DNA from: Hyphomicrobiaceae bacterium
Lineage (GTDB): Bacteria; Pseudomonadota; Alphaproteobacteria; Rhizobiales; Aestuariivirgaceae
Direction of reading: 5' to 3'
Assembly (NCBI GenBank): GCA_900298995.1
Contig: OMIC01000003.1
Coordinates: 1 to 64,000 of the forward strand
Length of the DNA: 64,000 nt
Positions 17,200-27,319 of this stretch are shown here, one piece after another. The notes under the pieces are model-generated. The model searched no databases. It saw nothing but the letters and a program-made list of their open reading frames with translations, and was not told where the DNA came from. How positions within the stretch are numbered: position 1 is the first letter of the stretch; each line of letters begins with the position of its first letter. Both the position numbers and the translations under genes were made by a program.

Positions 17200-18492
17200 T
17201 CAGCCTCTTCTCCCGTCCGGGTTCTCCAGATCAGGATTGTGCCCAAGCAGCCAGACCAGCAAACCGCCGGCGGCCGCGACCGCCGCGAGGAATGCCAGCC
17301 CGGCGGAATCGGTTTGCGTTGTCGTCTTCAGCAGGCCAAAGATCTGAGGTCCAATGTAGCCCCCCAGATTTCCAATCGAGTTAACGGCTGCGATGCCCGC
17401 CGCGGCACCTGCTCCACTCAGGAAGGATGTCGGCAATGACCAGAAGACGGGGAGAACGGAGAAGAACCCCCAGGCAGCCACGCAGAGCAACGCCATTTTC
17501 AGCAGCAGGCTGTCTGCAAGCGCTGCGGCGCCAAGACCGATAATCATGGCGATGAAAGGAATGATGCAGTGCCAGACTCGCTCGCCTGTCCTGTCGGAGT
17601 TTCGGCTCCAGATGATCATGCCAAGGCCGCCCGCCAGATAGGGCAGCGTCGCGATGAACCCCGCCTTGATGTCTGACACACCAAATTCCTTGATGATCTG
17701 CGGAAGAAAGAAGCTCAAGCCATACTGCGGTATGTTGGTGGCCATGTAGACGAGGCCAAGCGCCATGACGCGCATGTTGAAGGCCGATCGAAACCAGTCC
17801 TTCTTGAAATGGGCCTCGCGGGTTTTGCGCTCATCGTCAAGGCGGCCCTGCAGCCATGTCTTTTCTTCATCTGTCAGCCAATCCGCTTCTGCGGGCCTGT
17901 TTGTGAGATAGACGAGAACACCCACTGCCATGATGATCGCTGGCAACGCTTCGATAAGAAATATCCATTGCCAGCCCTGGAGCCCCAACGCACCGTGAAG
18001 ATCGAGGATGAAGCCGGAAATCGGAGAGCCGATGACGGTGGACACGGGAATGGCGAACATGAAAAGGCCGATGATGCGGGCCCTGTAGGCCGCGGGAAAC
18101 CACAGCGTCATGTAGAAGATGATGCCTGGAAAGAAGCCGGCCTCGGCAATGCCCAGCAGCAGGCGGATGACATAGAAACTGACTTCGCCGGTAACAAAGG
18201 CCTGGGCGCCGGAGATGACGCCCCATGTCACCATGATGCGAGAAATCCAGACCCGCGCGCCGAACTTGTTCAGGGCCAGATTGCTGGGGACTTCAAAGAA
18301 GAAATACGCGATGAAGAATATGCCTGCGGCGCCGCCGAATGCAGCGGCCGTCAGTCCGAGGTCCTCCATCATCGAAGGGCCCGCAAAGGCCACATTCACG
18401 CGGTCGAGATAGGCTATGAAGTAGCAAGCCATGAGAAATGGCACCAGCCGCCACGTCACCTTGCGCATGGTCCTGCTTTCAAGTGCGTTCAT
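17200..18492 (-). CDS. MFS transporter, anion:cation symporter (ACS) type
   Basis: This 430-residue inner-membrane protein has about 12 hydrophobic helices. YFIAYLDRVNVAFA near the N-terminus, FFEVPSNLALNKFGARVWISRIMVTWG and LLLGIAEAGFFPGIIFYMTLWFP are hallmarks of the ACS family (importers of organic anions such as tartrate, galactonate, glucarate and phthalate). The solute cannot be deduced and no catabolic gene is adjacent. A good sigma70-type promoter overlapped by a palindrome lies just upstream. Confidence 0.88.
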   Translation of the reverse strand: MNALESRTMRKVTWRLVPFLMACYFIAYLDRVNVAFAGPSMMEDLGLTAAAFGGAAGIFFIAYFFFEVPSNLALNKFGARVWISRIMVTWGVISGAQAFVTGEVSFYVIRLLLGIAEAGFFPGIIFYMTLWFPAAYRARIIGLFMFAIPVSTVIGSPISGFILDLHGALGLQGWQWIFLIEALPAIIMAVGVLVYLTNRPAEADWLTDEEKTWLQGRLDDERKTREAHFKKDWFRSAFNMRVMALGLVYMATNIPQYGLSFFLPQIIKEFGVSDIKAGFIATLPYLAGGLGMIIWSRNSDRTGERVWHCIIPFIAMIIGLGAAALADSLLLKMALLCVAAWGFFSVLPVFWSLPTSFLSGAGAAAGIAAVNSIGNLGGYIGPQIFGLLKTTTQTDSAGLAFLAAVAAAGGLLVWLLGHNPDLENPDGRRG

Positions 18493-18544
18493 GTTATGCG
18501 CTCCACGTGGTGTGTCTTGAAGTCAGGTGCCCTCAAGTGCGCGA

Positions 18545-18579
18545 CATGTAACTAGTCTGCGGGTTTTGTCAAAATTTGA
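18545..18579 (-). promoter_or_regulatory. Sigma70-type promoter with overlapping palindrome for the MFS gene
   Basis: On the minus strand TTGACA (18572-18567) and TACATG (18550-18545) are separated by 16 bp and give a leader of about 45 nt before the ATG at 18492. The perfect 11-bp palindrome TCAAAATTTGA (18569-18579) overlaps the -35 hexamer, suggesting regulator control. Identified by eye only. Confidence 0.5.
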
Positions 18580-18652
18580 TGAGCCCGGACATGTGGGGTT
18601 TGGCATTTGACTGCTTGGCTCCTGATGGGGCTCGGGCGCCCCTGATGAGTGG

Positions 18653-18692
18653 CCTTGCGTCTTTGGTCTTGCGTCTTTGGCCTTGCGCTTGG
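18653..18692. repeat. 14-bp tandem repeat upstream of mgtE
   Basis: The unit CCTTGCGTCTTTGG recurs at 18653-18666, 18667-18680 (first base T) and, imperfectly, 18681-18692. It ends 28 bp before the chosen mgtE start. It may be read in frame if mgtE starts further upstream, otherwise it lies in the leader. Confidence 0.6.
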
Positions 18693-18719
18693 CTCCGGGA
18701 TGGGATTGAGAGTTCGGTC

Positions 18720-20102
18720 ATGACCGAGCATGAGCAAATGGTGACGCGGGATGACTGGGGCGTGATCGAGCCCGCCTTCCTCGCACGCGTTGCCGAGGCG
18801 CTGGATGGCGGGCAGCTCAAGGCGCTGCGCCAGCTCACCCGTGACCTGCATGCCGCCGATTTGGCCGATGTCATCGAGGCGCTCGACCAGCCAGACCGCA
18901 TCCGGCTGATCGCGGCGCTGGGCCGCTCATTTGACGCCGAGGCGCTGGCCGAACTCGATGAGGGCGTGCGCGATGAGCTCATGGAGGCGTTGCCAAATGA
19001 CGTCATTGCCTCCGCCGTCAAGAAGCTCGACACCGACGATGCGCTTTACCTCATCGAGGATCTCGAGCGCGACGATCAGCGTGAGATCCTGGCCAAGGTG
19101 TCCAAGGAGGATCGCGCGGCGCTGACGCGCGCCCTCGACTATCCGGAAAACACGGCCGGACGCCTGATGAAGACGGAGTTCGTGGCCGTTCCGGCATCAT
19201 GGACCGTCGGAGAAGCAAACAGTTTCATCCGCACTGAAAAGGATCTCCCCGAGCAGTTCATCGAAGTCTATGTCGTTGATCCGGCCTTTCACCTCGTCGG
19301 TACGGTGCCGCTGGCCCGGATGCTGCGCACCCCGGACGACCGCCGCATCGACGCCATCATGGATACCGAGCAGACGGTATTCCGGGCCAGTGACGAGCAG
19401 GATGACGTGGCCTTCCGCTTCGACAAGTACAATCTGGTGTCGGCAGCAGTGACCGATGACGGCGGTCGGCTGATCGGCACGCTGATGGCCGATGACATCG
19501 TTGACGTCATCCAGGAGGAAGCCGCCGAGCAGGTCTTGCATCTGGGTGGCGTCGGAGCCGAGGAGGGGATCGGCAATTCGGTCGCGGCGACCACGCGCTC
19601 GCGCTTTGCATGGCTGTTCGTCAATCTCCTGACTGCGGTGCTCGCCTCGTGGGTCATTTCACTGTTCGGGGCTACCATTGAACAAATGGTGGCATTGGCC
19701 GTTCTGATGCCGATCGTTGCCTCCATGGGCGGGAATGCCGGAACGCAGACCATGACCGTAGCGGTGCGGGCCTTGGCCACGCGCTCTCTGGGACCGGTCA
19801 ATGCCCTGCGTTTCACGTTGCGCGAGTGCGCAGTCGGTTTGCTCAACGGGTGCTTGTTCGCGCTGATCATCGGCCTTTTTGCCTGGGTCTGGTTCGGCTC
19901 CGATGCGCTGGGGCTCATCATCGGGGTCGCCATGGTCATCAATCTGCTCGCGGCGGCTCTTGCCGGGATCCTCGTGCCGCTGGCGCTCGACCGCTTTGAC
20001 ATCGATCCCGCGGTTGCTTCAGGCACATTCGTCACCACCGTTACGGATGTAGTCGGGTTCTTTGCCTTTCTCGGACTCGCTACGCTCTGGCTGGGCCGGT
20101 AG
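18720..20102 (+). CDS. mgtE: Magnesium transporter MgtE
   Basis: This 460-residue protein has the MgtE plan: an N-terminal helical superhelix (residues 1-130, repeated short helices like LADVIEALDQPDRI), two CBS domains (about 130-260), and a five-helix pore domain (about 290-455). The pore contains GGNAGTQTMTVAVRALA and ends in a segment with VTTVTDVVGFFAFLG, both typical. It imports Mg2+ and is gated by Mg2+ binding to the cytosolic domains. The frame is open from 18576, but the ATG at 18720 precedes the start of homology. No M-box is evident. Confidence 0.93.
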   Translation: MTEHEQMVTRDDWGVIEPAFLARVAEALDGGQLKALRQLTRDLHAADLADVIEALDQPDRIRLIAALGRSFDAEALAELDEGVRDELMEALPNDVIASAVKKLDTDDALYLIEDLERDDQREILAKVSKEDRAALTRALDYPENTAGRLMKTEFVAVPASWTVGEANSFIRTEKDLPEQFIEVYVVDPAFHLVGTVPLARMLRTPDDRRIDAIMDTEQTVFRASDEQDDVAFRFDKYNLVSAAVTDDGGRLIGTLMADDIVDVIQEEAAEQVLHLGGVGAEEGIGNSVAATTRSRFAWLFVNLLTAVLASWVISLFGATIEQMVALAVLMPIVASMGGNAGTQTMTVAVRALATRSLGPVNALRFTLRECAVGLLNGCLFALIIGLFAWVWFGSDALGLIIGVAMVINLLAAALAGILVPLALDRFDIDPAVASGTFVTTVTDVVGFFAFLGLATLWLGR

Positions 20103-20233
20103 TTCGCGTTTCGAGTGCACCGCTTCTCTCTCTCGTCGAACGGCTGCCAACGATCTGTCATTTGAGCAGGGTCAATGCGGCGTCCTCGTATTCCGGTCAG
20201 CAAGGCTGGGTTCCGATAGCGGGGAGTGCTTCC

Positions 20234-21952
20234 ATGAGACATGCAACGAACACGGTGTTCTTGCGCGTGAGCATGTTTGCAGCGCTCGCAGTCGCCGCAA
20301 CACTTGCGCCCCCTCAGGCCCAGGCGGAGGAGAGCAAGCCAAATATCCTGGTGATTTTCGGAGATGATATCGGCATTGCCAATATCAGCGCCTACAGCGA
20401 CGGCGTGATGGGTTACGAGACGCCCAACATCGACCGCATCGCCAATGAAGGTCTGCGCTTCCTGCATTATTACGGCGAACAGAGCTGCACGGCGGGTCGC
20501 TCGGCCTTTCTCACCGGCCAGCATGTGATCCGCACGGGACTGAGCAAGGTGGGCTACCCGGGAGCCCCGATGGGCATGAGCCAGGAAGACCCTTCCGTCG
20601 GCGGACTGCTGAAAAGCATGGGCTATGCAACAGGACAGTTTGGCAAGAACCACGTTGGCGACCGTAACGAAACCCTGCCGACCGTGAACGGCTTCGACGA
20701 ATTTTTCGGCAATCTCTACCACCTCAATGCCGAAGAGGAGCCGGAACTGCCGGACTATCCGAAGGATCCGACCTACCGCGAGAAGTTCGGCCCCCGCGGC
20801 GTGCTCAGGACCACCGCGACGGACGTCGACGACCAGACTGTCGATCCGCGTTTTGGCAAGATCGGCAAGCAGGTCATTGTTGACACCGGGGCGCTGACGC
20901 GGAAACGCATGGAGACCATCGATGACGAGACCTCGGCGGCAGCTATCGATTACATGCAGCGTCAGCATGCGGTGGGGAGGCCGTTCTTCCTGTGGTACAA
21001 TTCCACCCGCATGCATTTACGCACGCATGTGCGGCCTGAGCATCGCGGTCGCTATGGCCACGGCGACAGCGAATATATCGACGGCATGATCGAGCATGAC
21101 GCTACCGTGGGAAGCCTGCTGAAGGCTCTGGACGACATGGGCATCGCCGAAAACACCTTGGTGGTCTACACCACCGACAATGGGCCGCACATGAACTCGT
21201 GGCCGGACGGTGCGATGACGCCCTATCGCTCGGAGAAGGACACCAACTGGGAAGGTGCCTTCCGGGTGCCTGCCATGGTGCGCTGGCCCGGCCACATCAA
21301 GGCCGGAACCGTCACCAATGAATTGATGAGCCACAACGACTGGATTCCCACGCTGGTGGCGATTGCCGGCGAGCCGGACATCGTCAGCAAGCTGCTCAAG
21401 GGCTATCAGGCCAATGGCCGGACCTACAGGGTTCATCTCGACGGCTATGACCAGTCGCGCTTCCTCACCTCCGTCACCGGCAACGCGGCGAACAACAACG
21501 GCGTCAAGAGTGCGCGCCACAACTTCTTCTATGCGGACGATGATGGTCTGCTCGTGGCCTACCGCGAGGGTGACTACAAATACGTCTTCTCCGAGCAGCG
21601 CGTGCAGGGCACCATGCAGGTGTGGGCCGAGCCATTCACGACGCTGCGCATGCAGAAGATCTTCAACCTGTTCCAGGACCCCTATGAGCGCGCTGACGTG
21701 ACCTCCAACACCTTCTGGGACTGGCAGCTCAACCACATCGGGAATGTCTATGGGGTGACGACTGCGGTTCTGGACTTCATCGCCACTTTCCGGGATTTCC
21801 CGCCGCGCTCCTTCCCGCCGAGCTTCAACCCGGCAGACATGCTCGAAGAATCCATGCAACTCATGAAGATCGAACAGATGCTCAGGCAGGGCGTCAATCC
21901 GGAGCGGGTCCGGGGCAAATTGCTGGAAATCCTGAAGGAGCCGCAGCCCTGA
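20234..21952 (+). CDS. Arylsulfatase, exported
   Basis: This 572-residue protein has a signal peptide (FLRVSMFAALAVAATLA, cleavage after AQA near residue 31) and a type I sulfatase domain. NILVIFGDDIG supplies metal ligands, and SCTAGRSAFLTG contains Cys85 in the CxAGR version of the formylglycine signature. Further metal or sulfate contacts appear at KNHVGD and TTDNGPHMNSWPDG. It hydrolyses sulfate esters in the periplasm after Cys85 is oxidised to formylglycine; no maturase is in the window. The frame is open from 20162, but ATG 20234 gives a standard signal peptide. Confidence 0.9.
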   Translation: MRHATNTVFLRVSMFAALAVAATLAPPQAQAEESKPNILVIFGDDIGIANISAYSDGVMGYETPNIDRIANEGLRFLHYYGEQSCTAGRSAFLTGQHVIRTGLSKVGYPGAPMGMSQEDPSVGGLLKSMGYATGQFGKNHVGDRNETLPTVNGFDEFFGNLYHLNAEEEPELPDYPKDPTYREKFGPRGVLRTTATDVDDQTVDPRFGKIGKQVIVDTGALTRKRMETIDDETSAAAIDYMQRQHAVGRPFFLWYNSTRMHLRTHVRPEHRGRYGHGDSEYIDGMIEHDATVGSLLKALDDMGIAENTLVVYTTDNGPHMNSWPDGAMTPYRSEKDTNWEGAFRVPAMVRWPGHIKAGTVTNELMSHNDWIPTLVAIAGEPDIVSKLLKGYQANGRTYRVHLDGYDQSRFLTSVTGNAANNNGVKSARHNFFYADDDGLLVAYREGDYKYVFSEQRVQGTMQVWAEPFTTLRMQKIFNLFQDPYERADVTSNTFWDWQLNHIGNVYGVTTAVLDFIATFRDFPPRSFPPSFNPADMLEESMQLMKIEQMLRQGVNPERVRGKLLEILKEPQP

Positions 21953-22043
21953 ACCGGCGCCGCCATGCCCATGGGCTTGATTTGGCCGCAAAACCAGCCT
22001 AAGAGCGCGCAATTCCGTTCATTTCCAGAGGAGTGCGGGCCCC

Positions 22044-22454
22044 ATGGCGCGCGTCACCGTTGAAGACTGCATCGACAAGCTTCCCAACCGCTTTGAACTG
22101 GTTCTGCTGGCGGCCCATCGCGCCCGCTCGATCTCGCAGGGCGCGCCGATCACGGTAGAGCGCGACAACGACAAGAATCCGGTCGTTGCGCTTCGTGAAA
22201 TCGCTGATTCCACAGTCGTTCCTGAGGATCTCCGCGAGGAATACATCCACTCCATGCAGAAGCATGTCGAGGTGGACGAGCCGGAAGCGACCGAAGTTCC
22301 TTTGATCCAGCAGTCGGGCGACATGGTCATGGTCAATGACGCAGCCGACGAGGATCAGCCCGAAATGGAGCGGATGACCGAGGAGGACCTTCTTCGAGGC
22401 CTTGAGGGCATGCCGCCGGCCGAAAGCCCGGGGAGCCAGCGCAACGGCTATTGA
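22044..22454 (+). CDS. rpoZ: RNA polymerase omega subunit
   Basis: This 136-residue protein opens with [28 protein letters not shown], the omega signature, followed by [14 protein letters not shown]. Omega helps fold beta-prime and forms part of the ppGpp site. The C-terminal acidic tail makes it longer than the E. coli protein (91), as is usual in alphaproteobacteria. It precedes rel, a conserved arrangement, and is separated from it by an intrinsic terminator. Confidence 0.96.
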   Translation: MARVTVEDCIDKLPNRFELVLLAAHRARSISQGAPITVERDNDKNPVVALREIADSTVVPEDLREEYIHSMQKHVEVDEPEATEVPLIQQSGDMVMVNDAADEDQPEMERMTEEDLLRGLEGMPPAESPGSQRNGY

Positions 22455-22479
22455 GCCGGACGCGATTGCAAAGTTTCAT

Positions 22480-22508
22480 GGCCGGACCACTGGAGTCCGG
22501 CCTTTTTT
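22480..22508 (+). terminator. Rho-independent terminator after rpoZ
   Basis: GGCCGGAC (22480-22487) pairs perfectly with GTCCGGCC (22495-22502) around a 7-nt loop and is followed by six T residues (22503-22508). The last T is 16 bp before the rel start codon, so rel must be reached by read-through or from a promoter inside this short zone. Confidence 0.9.
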
Positions 22509-22524
22509 GTCGTAGACTGCCGCC

Positions 22525-24693
22525 ATGATGCGCCAATACGAGCTGGTGGAACGGGTCTCGCGCTATGACCCTGATGCGGATGAGGATTTGCTCAACCGCG
22601 CCTATGTCTACGCGATGAAGGCGCATGGCAATCAGAAACGCGCGTCCGGTGAGGCGTATTTCAACCATCCCCTTGAAGTCGCTGCCATTTTGACTGAGAT
22701 GAAGCTGGATTCGGCAACCATCGCCGCGGCCCTGCTTCACGATACGGTTGAAGATACCGAGGCAACCCACCAAGAAATCGAGGAAAAATTCGGCCCGGAG
22801 ATTTCGTCCCTTGTTGACGGTCTGACCAAGATCGCCAAGCTGGACCTCGTCACGAAGGAAGCCGCGCAAGCCGAAAACCTGCGAAAACTGTTGCTGGCGA
22901 TGTCGCGCGACGTGCGTGTGTTGCTGGTCAAGCTGGCCGACCGACTGCACAACATGCGGACGCTCGAGCACGTCAAGCCGGAGAAGCGGCTGCGCATTGC
23001 CCAGGAGACCATGGACATCTACGCCCCGCTGGCCGGCCGCATGGGCATGCAGGCGGTGCGCGACGAGCTTGAGGACATTGCCTTCAGGGTCATCAACCCG
23101 CAGGCCTATCAGATCATCCTCGACCGCCTCGCCAAGCTCCATGCTGAAAGCGGCGGCGTGCTGAAGTTGATTGAGCAGGAATTGACCCAGAAGCTTGCCG
23201 AGAACGGTATCAAGGCGGAGGTCCATGGACGGGAAAAGCGGCCCTATTCGATCTTCCGCAAGATGGAGCGCAAGCTCCTGTCGCTGGGGCAACTCTCGGA
23301 CATCTTCGGCTTCCGGGTGATCGTCGGTACGGTCGACCAGTGCTACCGGGCGTTGGGCATCATCCACCGCACCTACCGGGCCGTGCCGGGCCGCTTCAAG
23401 GACTACATCTCGACGCCCAAACAGAACGATTACCGCTCGATCCACACGACTGTCATCGGTCCGCACCATATGCGTGCAGAAATGCAGATCCGCACGCGCC
23501 TGATGCATGAGATCGCCGAGCGGGGCGTCGCAGCCCATGCGATCTACAAGGATGCCCCGGACGCCAAGGAGGCGCTGGACGGCTTCAAGGCACCGGCCGC
23601 AGAATCGAATGCCTATCGCTGGCTTCGCCATCTGGTTGAGATGCTGCAGGAAGGCGAGTCCCCGCGCGAGTTCCTCGAGCATACCAAGCTCGAATTGTTT
23701 CACGACCAGGTTTTCTGCTTCACGCCGAAGGGCAAGGTCATCGCTCTGCCCAAGGGCGCCACGCCCATCGATTTCGCCTATGCGGTTCACACGTCAGTCG
23801 GCGACAGCTGTGTCGGTGCCAAGATCAACGGCAACCACGCCCCCCTGGTGACGGCGCTGCGCAATGGCGACGAGGTCGACATCATCCGGTCGGAGGCACA
23901 GACGCCACCAGCCGCCTGGGAAGGGCTCGCCGTGACCGGCAAGGCGCGTGCCGCCATTCGCCGCGCCACACGCGCGGCCGCGCGCAAGCAGTTTGCCGGT
24001 CTGGGCCGTGAGATCGTCGAAAAGATGCTGGCCAAGCTCGGGAAGACCTATCTGGAAAAGGAGGTCTCGGCAGCGCTGCCGCGCCTCGGGCACCGCAACC
24101 GCGAGGATGCGCTGGCCGCCATCGGGCGCGGCGAACTCTCGGCCATCGACCTGATGAAGGCGATGGGGCTGACGATCGACGACAGCAAGCTCAAGGAACT
24201 CCGGCTCCGCAGCCCGGCGCGCAAGGCCGATCCCGATCTGTCCGTACCCGTCCGGGGCGTCGCCCGCACCACCGCCCTGCGCATTGCGCCCGAGACGGGC
24301 GCTGTTCCGGGCGAGCGCATCGTGGGCATTCTGACGCCCGGCGAGGGGATCACGATCTACCCGATATTCGCGAAGGCGCTGGAGCAGTTCGACAATCAAC
24401 CCGAGCGCTGGGTCGATCTCGCGTGGGATACAGGCTCGGAGGACCAGCGTTTCCCAGCCCGTATCAAGGTCACGATCCTCAATGAGGTTGGTGCACTGTC
24501 GCAGGTTACACAGGCCATCAGCGATCTTGGCGGCAACATCGATGCGCTGCAGATGGTGGCGCGCGAGGGCTCGCGCGACTTCTTCGACCTCGATGTCACG
24601 GTCGAGGTGACCGATCTCAAGCACCTCAACAACATCATGGACAGCTTGCGCGGCAAGATCGCCGTGAGCGAGGTCAACCGCAAGACAGGATAG
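22525..24693 (+). CDS. rel: Bifunctional (p)ppGpp synthetase/hydrolase (RSH)
   Basis: This 722-residue Rel/SpoT protein makes and degrades (p)ppGpp. The HD hydrolase domain (about 20-190) retains [11 protein letters not shown]. The synthetase domain (about 230-350) has [14 protein letters not shown] (about 380-450, [21 protein letters not shown]) and a C-terminal ACT domain (about 640-720) complete it. As both active sites are intact and only one RSH is seen, it is likely the main stringent-response enzyme. pyrE begins 5 bp after the stop. Confidence 0.95.
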   Translation: MMRQYELVERVSRYDPDADEDLLNRAYVYAMKAHGNQKRASGEAYFNHPLEVAAILTEMKLDSATIAAALLHDTVEDTEATHQEIEEKFGPEISSLVDGLTKIAKLDLVTKEAAQAENLRKLLLAMSRDVRVLLVKLADRLHNMRTLEHVKPEKRLRIAQETMDIYAPLAGRMGMQAVRDELEDIAFRVINPQAYQIILDRLAKLHAESGGVLKLIEQELTQKLAENGIKAEVHGREKRPYSIFRKMERKLLSLGQLSDIFGFRVIVGTVDQCYRALGIIHRTYRAVPGRFKDYISTPKQNDYRSIHTTVIGPHHMRAEMQIRTRLMHEIAERGVAAHAIYKDAPDAKEALDGFKAPAAESNAYRWLRHLVEMLQEGESPREFLEHTKLELFHDQVFCFTPKGKVIALPKGATPIDFAYAVHTSVGDSCVGAKINGNHAPLVTALRNGDEVDIIRSEAQTPPAAWEGLAVTGKARAAIRRATRAAARKQFAGLGREIVEKMLAKLGKTYLEKEVSAALPRLGHRNREDALAAIGRGELSAIDLMKAMGLTIDDSKLKELRLRSPARKADPDLSVPVRGVARTTALRIAPETGAVPGERIVGILTPGEGITIYPIFAKALEQFDNQPERWVDLAWDTGSEDQRFPARIKVTILNEVGALSQVTQAISDLGGNIDALQMVAREGSRDFFDLDVTVEVTDLKHLNNIMDSLRGKIAVSEVNRKTG

Positions 24694-24698
24694 AAAAA

Positions 24699-25283
24699 AT
24701 GAACAAGGACGACGTGCTGAACGAGTTCCGTGCCGCAGGCGCGCTGCTGGAGGGACATTTCATCCTCTCTTCGGGTCTGCATTCAAGCCGCTATCTGCAG
24801 TGCGCGAGGGTATTGATGGAACCGCAACGTGCCCAGCGTCTGTGCGCGGCGCTGGCGGCGCAAGTGAAGGCGCTCGGCATCCAGTCCATCGATCTGGTGG
24901 CCTCGCCCGCGATGGGTGGCGTCATCGTTGGCTACGAGATGGGCCGGCAACTCGGCGTCCCCGCGATCTTCTTCGAACGGGTCGATGGCAAGCTGGTCCT
25001 GCGCCGGGGTTTCGACATCAGGAGAGGCGCTCGGGTGCTGATGGTCGAGGACATCGTGACAACGGGTCTTTCGTCCCGGGAGTGCATCGCCGGGATTGCG
25101 GAGGAGGGTGGCGTTACGGTCGGAGCGGCCTGCCTCATCGACCGCTCCGGGGGCAAGGCGGACATCGGCGTTCCACTGGCGGCACTCACCCGCCTCGACA
25201 TTCCGACTTATCCGGCCGACCAGCTTCCGCCTGAACTGGCGGCCGTCCCAGCCGTCAAGCCCGGGAGCCGCGGCCTCAAATGA
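24699..25283 (+). CDS. pyrE: Orotate phosphoribosyltransferase
   Basis: This 194-residue enzyme makes orotidine monophosphate from orotate and PRPP in pyrimidine synthesis. [20 protein letters not shown] and the PRPP loop [16 protein letters not shown] are diagnostic. It follows rel by 5 bp and overlaps acpS by 4 bp, so it is in the middle of a long operon. Confidence 0.95.
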   Translation: MNKDDVLNEFRAAGALLEGHFILSSGLHSSRYLQCARVLMEPQRAQRLCAALAAQVKALGIQSIDLVASPAMGGVIVGYEMGRQLGVPAIFFERVDGKLVLRRGFDIRRGARVLMVEDIVTTGLSSRECIAGIAEEGGVTVGAACLIDRSGGKADIGVPLAALTRLDIPTYPADQLPPELAAVPAVKPGSRGLK

Positions 25284-25678
25284 TCGTTGGCATCGGCAAT
25301 GACGTGATCGACATCCGTCGCATCGAGCAGACGCTCGCGACCTATGGCGATCGCTTCATCGAACGGATCTTCACCGAAGTCGAGGTGAAGAAGTCGGAGC
25401 GGCGCGTGGCGCGGGCTGCCTCCTACGCCAAACGGTTTGCGGCCAAGGAAGCCTGTTCCAAGGCTCTGGGGACGGGCTTCCGGGCTGGCGTGTTCTGGCG
25501 GGACATGGGCGTGGTGAACGAGCCGTCCGGAAAACCGACCATGGTCCTGACAGGCGGCGCCCGTGAGCGGCTCCACCAGATGCTGCCCCCTGGGCATGCC
25601 GCCCGCATCCATCTGACCATCACTGACGATTTTCCTTATGCCCACGCCTTTGTGATGATCGAGGCGGTGCCCGCCTGA
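25280..25678 (+). CDS. acpS: Holo-[acyl-carrier-protein] synthase
   Basis: This 132-residue enzyme transfers 4-phosphopantetheine from CoA to acyl carrier protein. [16 protein letters not shown] carries the metal-binding Asp, and [18 protein letters not shown] carries the catalytic Glu and Lys. Start ATG overlaps the pyrE stop (ATGA). lepB follows after a 155-bp gap. Confidence 0.95.
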   Translation: MIVGIGNDVIDIRRIEQTLATYGDRFIERIFTEVEVKKSERRVARAASYAKRFAAKEACSKALGTGFRAGVFWRDMGVVNEPSGKPTMVLTGGARERLHQMLPPGHAARIHLTITDDFPYAHAFVMIEAVPA

Positions 25679-25833
25679 CGGGCTGCCTGGGCATCCCGAC
25701 TGTAACCAAATAGCAACAGTCAAACGCCTTGCAGCCGGTCGCGTTGCATCGCCCATGGGCAGGGTCTATACGCCGGGAATGTTGGACCCGGCGCGGCACG
25801 ACCGGGCCGGGATTGTTCAAGAAAGACCATAAG

Positions 25834-26625
25834 ATGGCGGCGGCACAGGACACGCGGCGCAAGTCGGAAGACGGGGTCTGGGAAACCGTCAAGGTTATCA
25901 TCCAGGCGCTGTTGATCGCCTTTGTGGTGCGGACTTTCCTCTATCAGCCCTTCAACATTCCATCGGCTTCGATGTATCCGACGCTGAAGGTGGGCGATTA
26001 CCTGTTCGTGTCGAAGCTGTCCTACGGCTATGGCCGGTATTCATTCAACTTCTCGCTCGGGCTGTTCGGCAACCAAATCGTCACCTGCTGTCCCTTCGAT
26101 TTCAAAGGCAGGGTGTTCCTGGCAGCTGATCCCGAACGCGGCGATGTGGCCGTCTTCAAGCTGCCGACCGACACCAGCATCGACTATATCAAGCGCGTGA
26201 TCGGGCTTCCCGGCGACCGCATCCAGATGCGCGAGGGCGTGCTCTATATCAACGGACAGGCCGTGAAGAAGGAACGGATCGAGGATTACACTGATCCGTC
26301 CGAACCTGGCCTCGGCTCGCCTGTGCCGCAATTCCTCGAAACCCTGCCCAATGGCGTAACCTATCGTGTTCTGGACACAGAACCCATGGGTGACGCCGAC
26401 AATACCGCCGAATATGTCGTTCCGCCCGGGCATTTCTTCATGATGGGCGACAACCGCGACAACTCGCAGGATTCGCGCTATCCGCGAGTCGGCTTTGTGC
26501 CGATCGAGAATTTCGTTGGGCGCGCCGACATCATCTTCTTCTCGGTATCTCCGGATGCAAGCCTGTTCGAGGTCTGGCGCTGGCCGTTCGCCATCCGCTG
26601 GTCTCGCTTCTTCACGCTCATCTGA
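25834..26625 (+). CDS. lepB: Signal peptidase I
   Basis: This 263-residue membrane protease cleaves signal peptides. A single N-terminal transmembrane helix (about 18-36) is followed by the catalytic Ser46 in PSASMYPTL and Lys120 in DYIKRVIGLPGDRI. MGDNRDNSQDSR is the conserved box near the end. The ATG at 25834 gives the usual short cytoplasmic tail; the frame is open from 25729. A TTG-started rnc follows 7 bp later. Confidence 0.95.
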   Translation: MAAAQDTRRKSEDGVWETVKVIIQALLIAFVVRTFLYQPFNIPSASMYPTLKVGDYLFVSKLSYGYGRYSFNFSLGLFGNQIVTCCPFDFKGRVFLAADPERGDVAVFKLPTDTSIDYIKRVIGLPGDRIQMREGVLYINGQAVKKERIEDYTDPSEPGLGSPVPQFLETLPNGVTYRVLDTEPMGDADNTAEYVVPPGHFFMMGDNRDNSQDSRYPRVGFVPIENFVGRADIIFFSVSPDASLFEVWRWPFAIRWSRFFTLI

Positions 26626-26632
26626 TCCGGCC

Positions 26633-27319
26633 TTGACCCGCGCCGTCGCAACGCCCGAAGCCATCTTCAAGCGCATCGGATATCGCTTTCGTGATCAGGA
26701 CCTGCTGACCGAGGCGCTGACCCACGGCAGCAGTGACGCAGGTGAGCGCGACTATCAGCGCCTCGAATTCCTCGGCGACCGGGTGCTGGGGCTGGTCATC
26801 GCCGAATACCTGTTCCGGGCATTTCCTGACCGTGGCGAAGGGGAACTCACGGCCCTCCATTCCTCGCTTGTGCGGCGCGAGTCCTGTGCAGCGGCGGGGG
26901 ACACGATCGGGCTTGCGGAACTGGTTATCGTCGGAGCGGGTGAGCGGGCAAAGGGCATGAACCTCAATCGCGGCGTGCTGGGCGATGTGATGGAGGCCCT
27001 GGTCGCGGCGGTCTATCTCGACGGAGGCTTCGAGGAGGCGCGGAGCCTCATTCTCCGATCGTGGGAGGAGCAGTTGAGCATGCCAAGACCAGCGGTGAAG
27101 GATTCCAAGACCTTCCTGCAGGAGTGGGCATTGGGGCGTTCCCTGCCGATTCCGCTCTACAGCGTGATCAGCCGAGAGGGTCCCGAACACGAGCCCGTGT
27201 TCGTCGGGCAGGTGGATGTGAAGGATCGCGCTCCCGCGCAGGGCACTGCCAAGAGCAAGCGCGCGGCGGAGATGGATGCAGCCGAAGCGTTCCTGAAACG
27301 TGAGGAATTGAGGTCATGA
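26633..27319 (+). CDS. rnc: Ribonuclease III
   Basis: This 228-residue enzyme cuts double-stranded RNA, including rRNA precursors. The RNase III signature RLEFLGDRVLGLVIAEYLF and LGDVMEALVAAVYLDGG supply acidic metal ligands, and a double-stranded-RNA-binding domain covers about 155-226. No ATG or GTG fits the homology, so the TTG at 26633, 7 bp after lepB, is taken as the start. It overlaps era by 4 bp. Confidence 0.93.
   Translation: MTRAVATPEAIFKRIGYRFRDQDLLTEALTHGSSDAGERDYQRLEFLGDRVLGLVIAEYLFRAFPDRGEGELTALHSSLVRRESCAAAGDTIGLAELVIVGAGERAKGMNLNRGVLGDVMEALVAAVYLDGGFEEARSLILRSWEEQLSMPRPAVKDSKTFLQEWALGRSLPIPLYSVISREGPEHEPVFVGQVDVKDRAPAQGTAKSKRAAEMDAAEAFLKREELRS

Noticed and set aside
19289-21016. 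A 575-codon minus-strand open frame
   Set aside because: It runs across the 3' part of mgtE, the spacer and the 5' part of the arylsulfatase, both well supported. Its composition is an antisense shadow.
22333-23790. A 485-codon minus-strand open frame
   Set aside because: Antisense to rel, with no recognisable domain.
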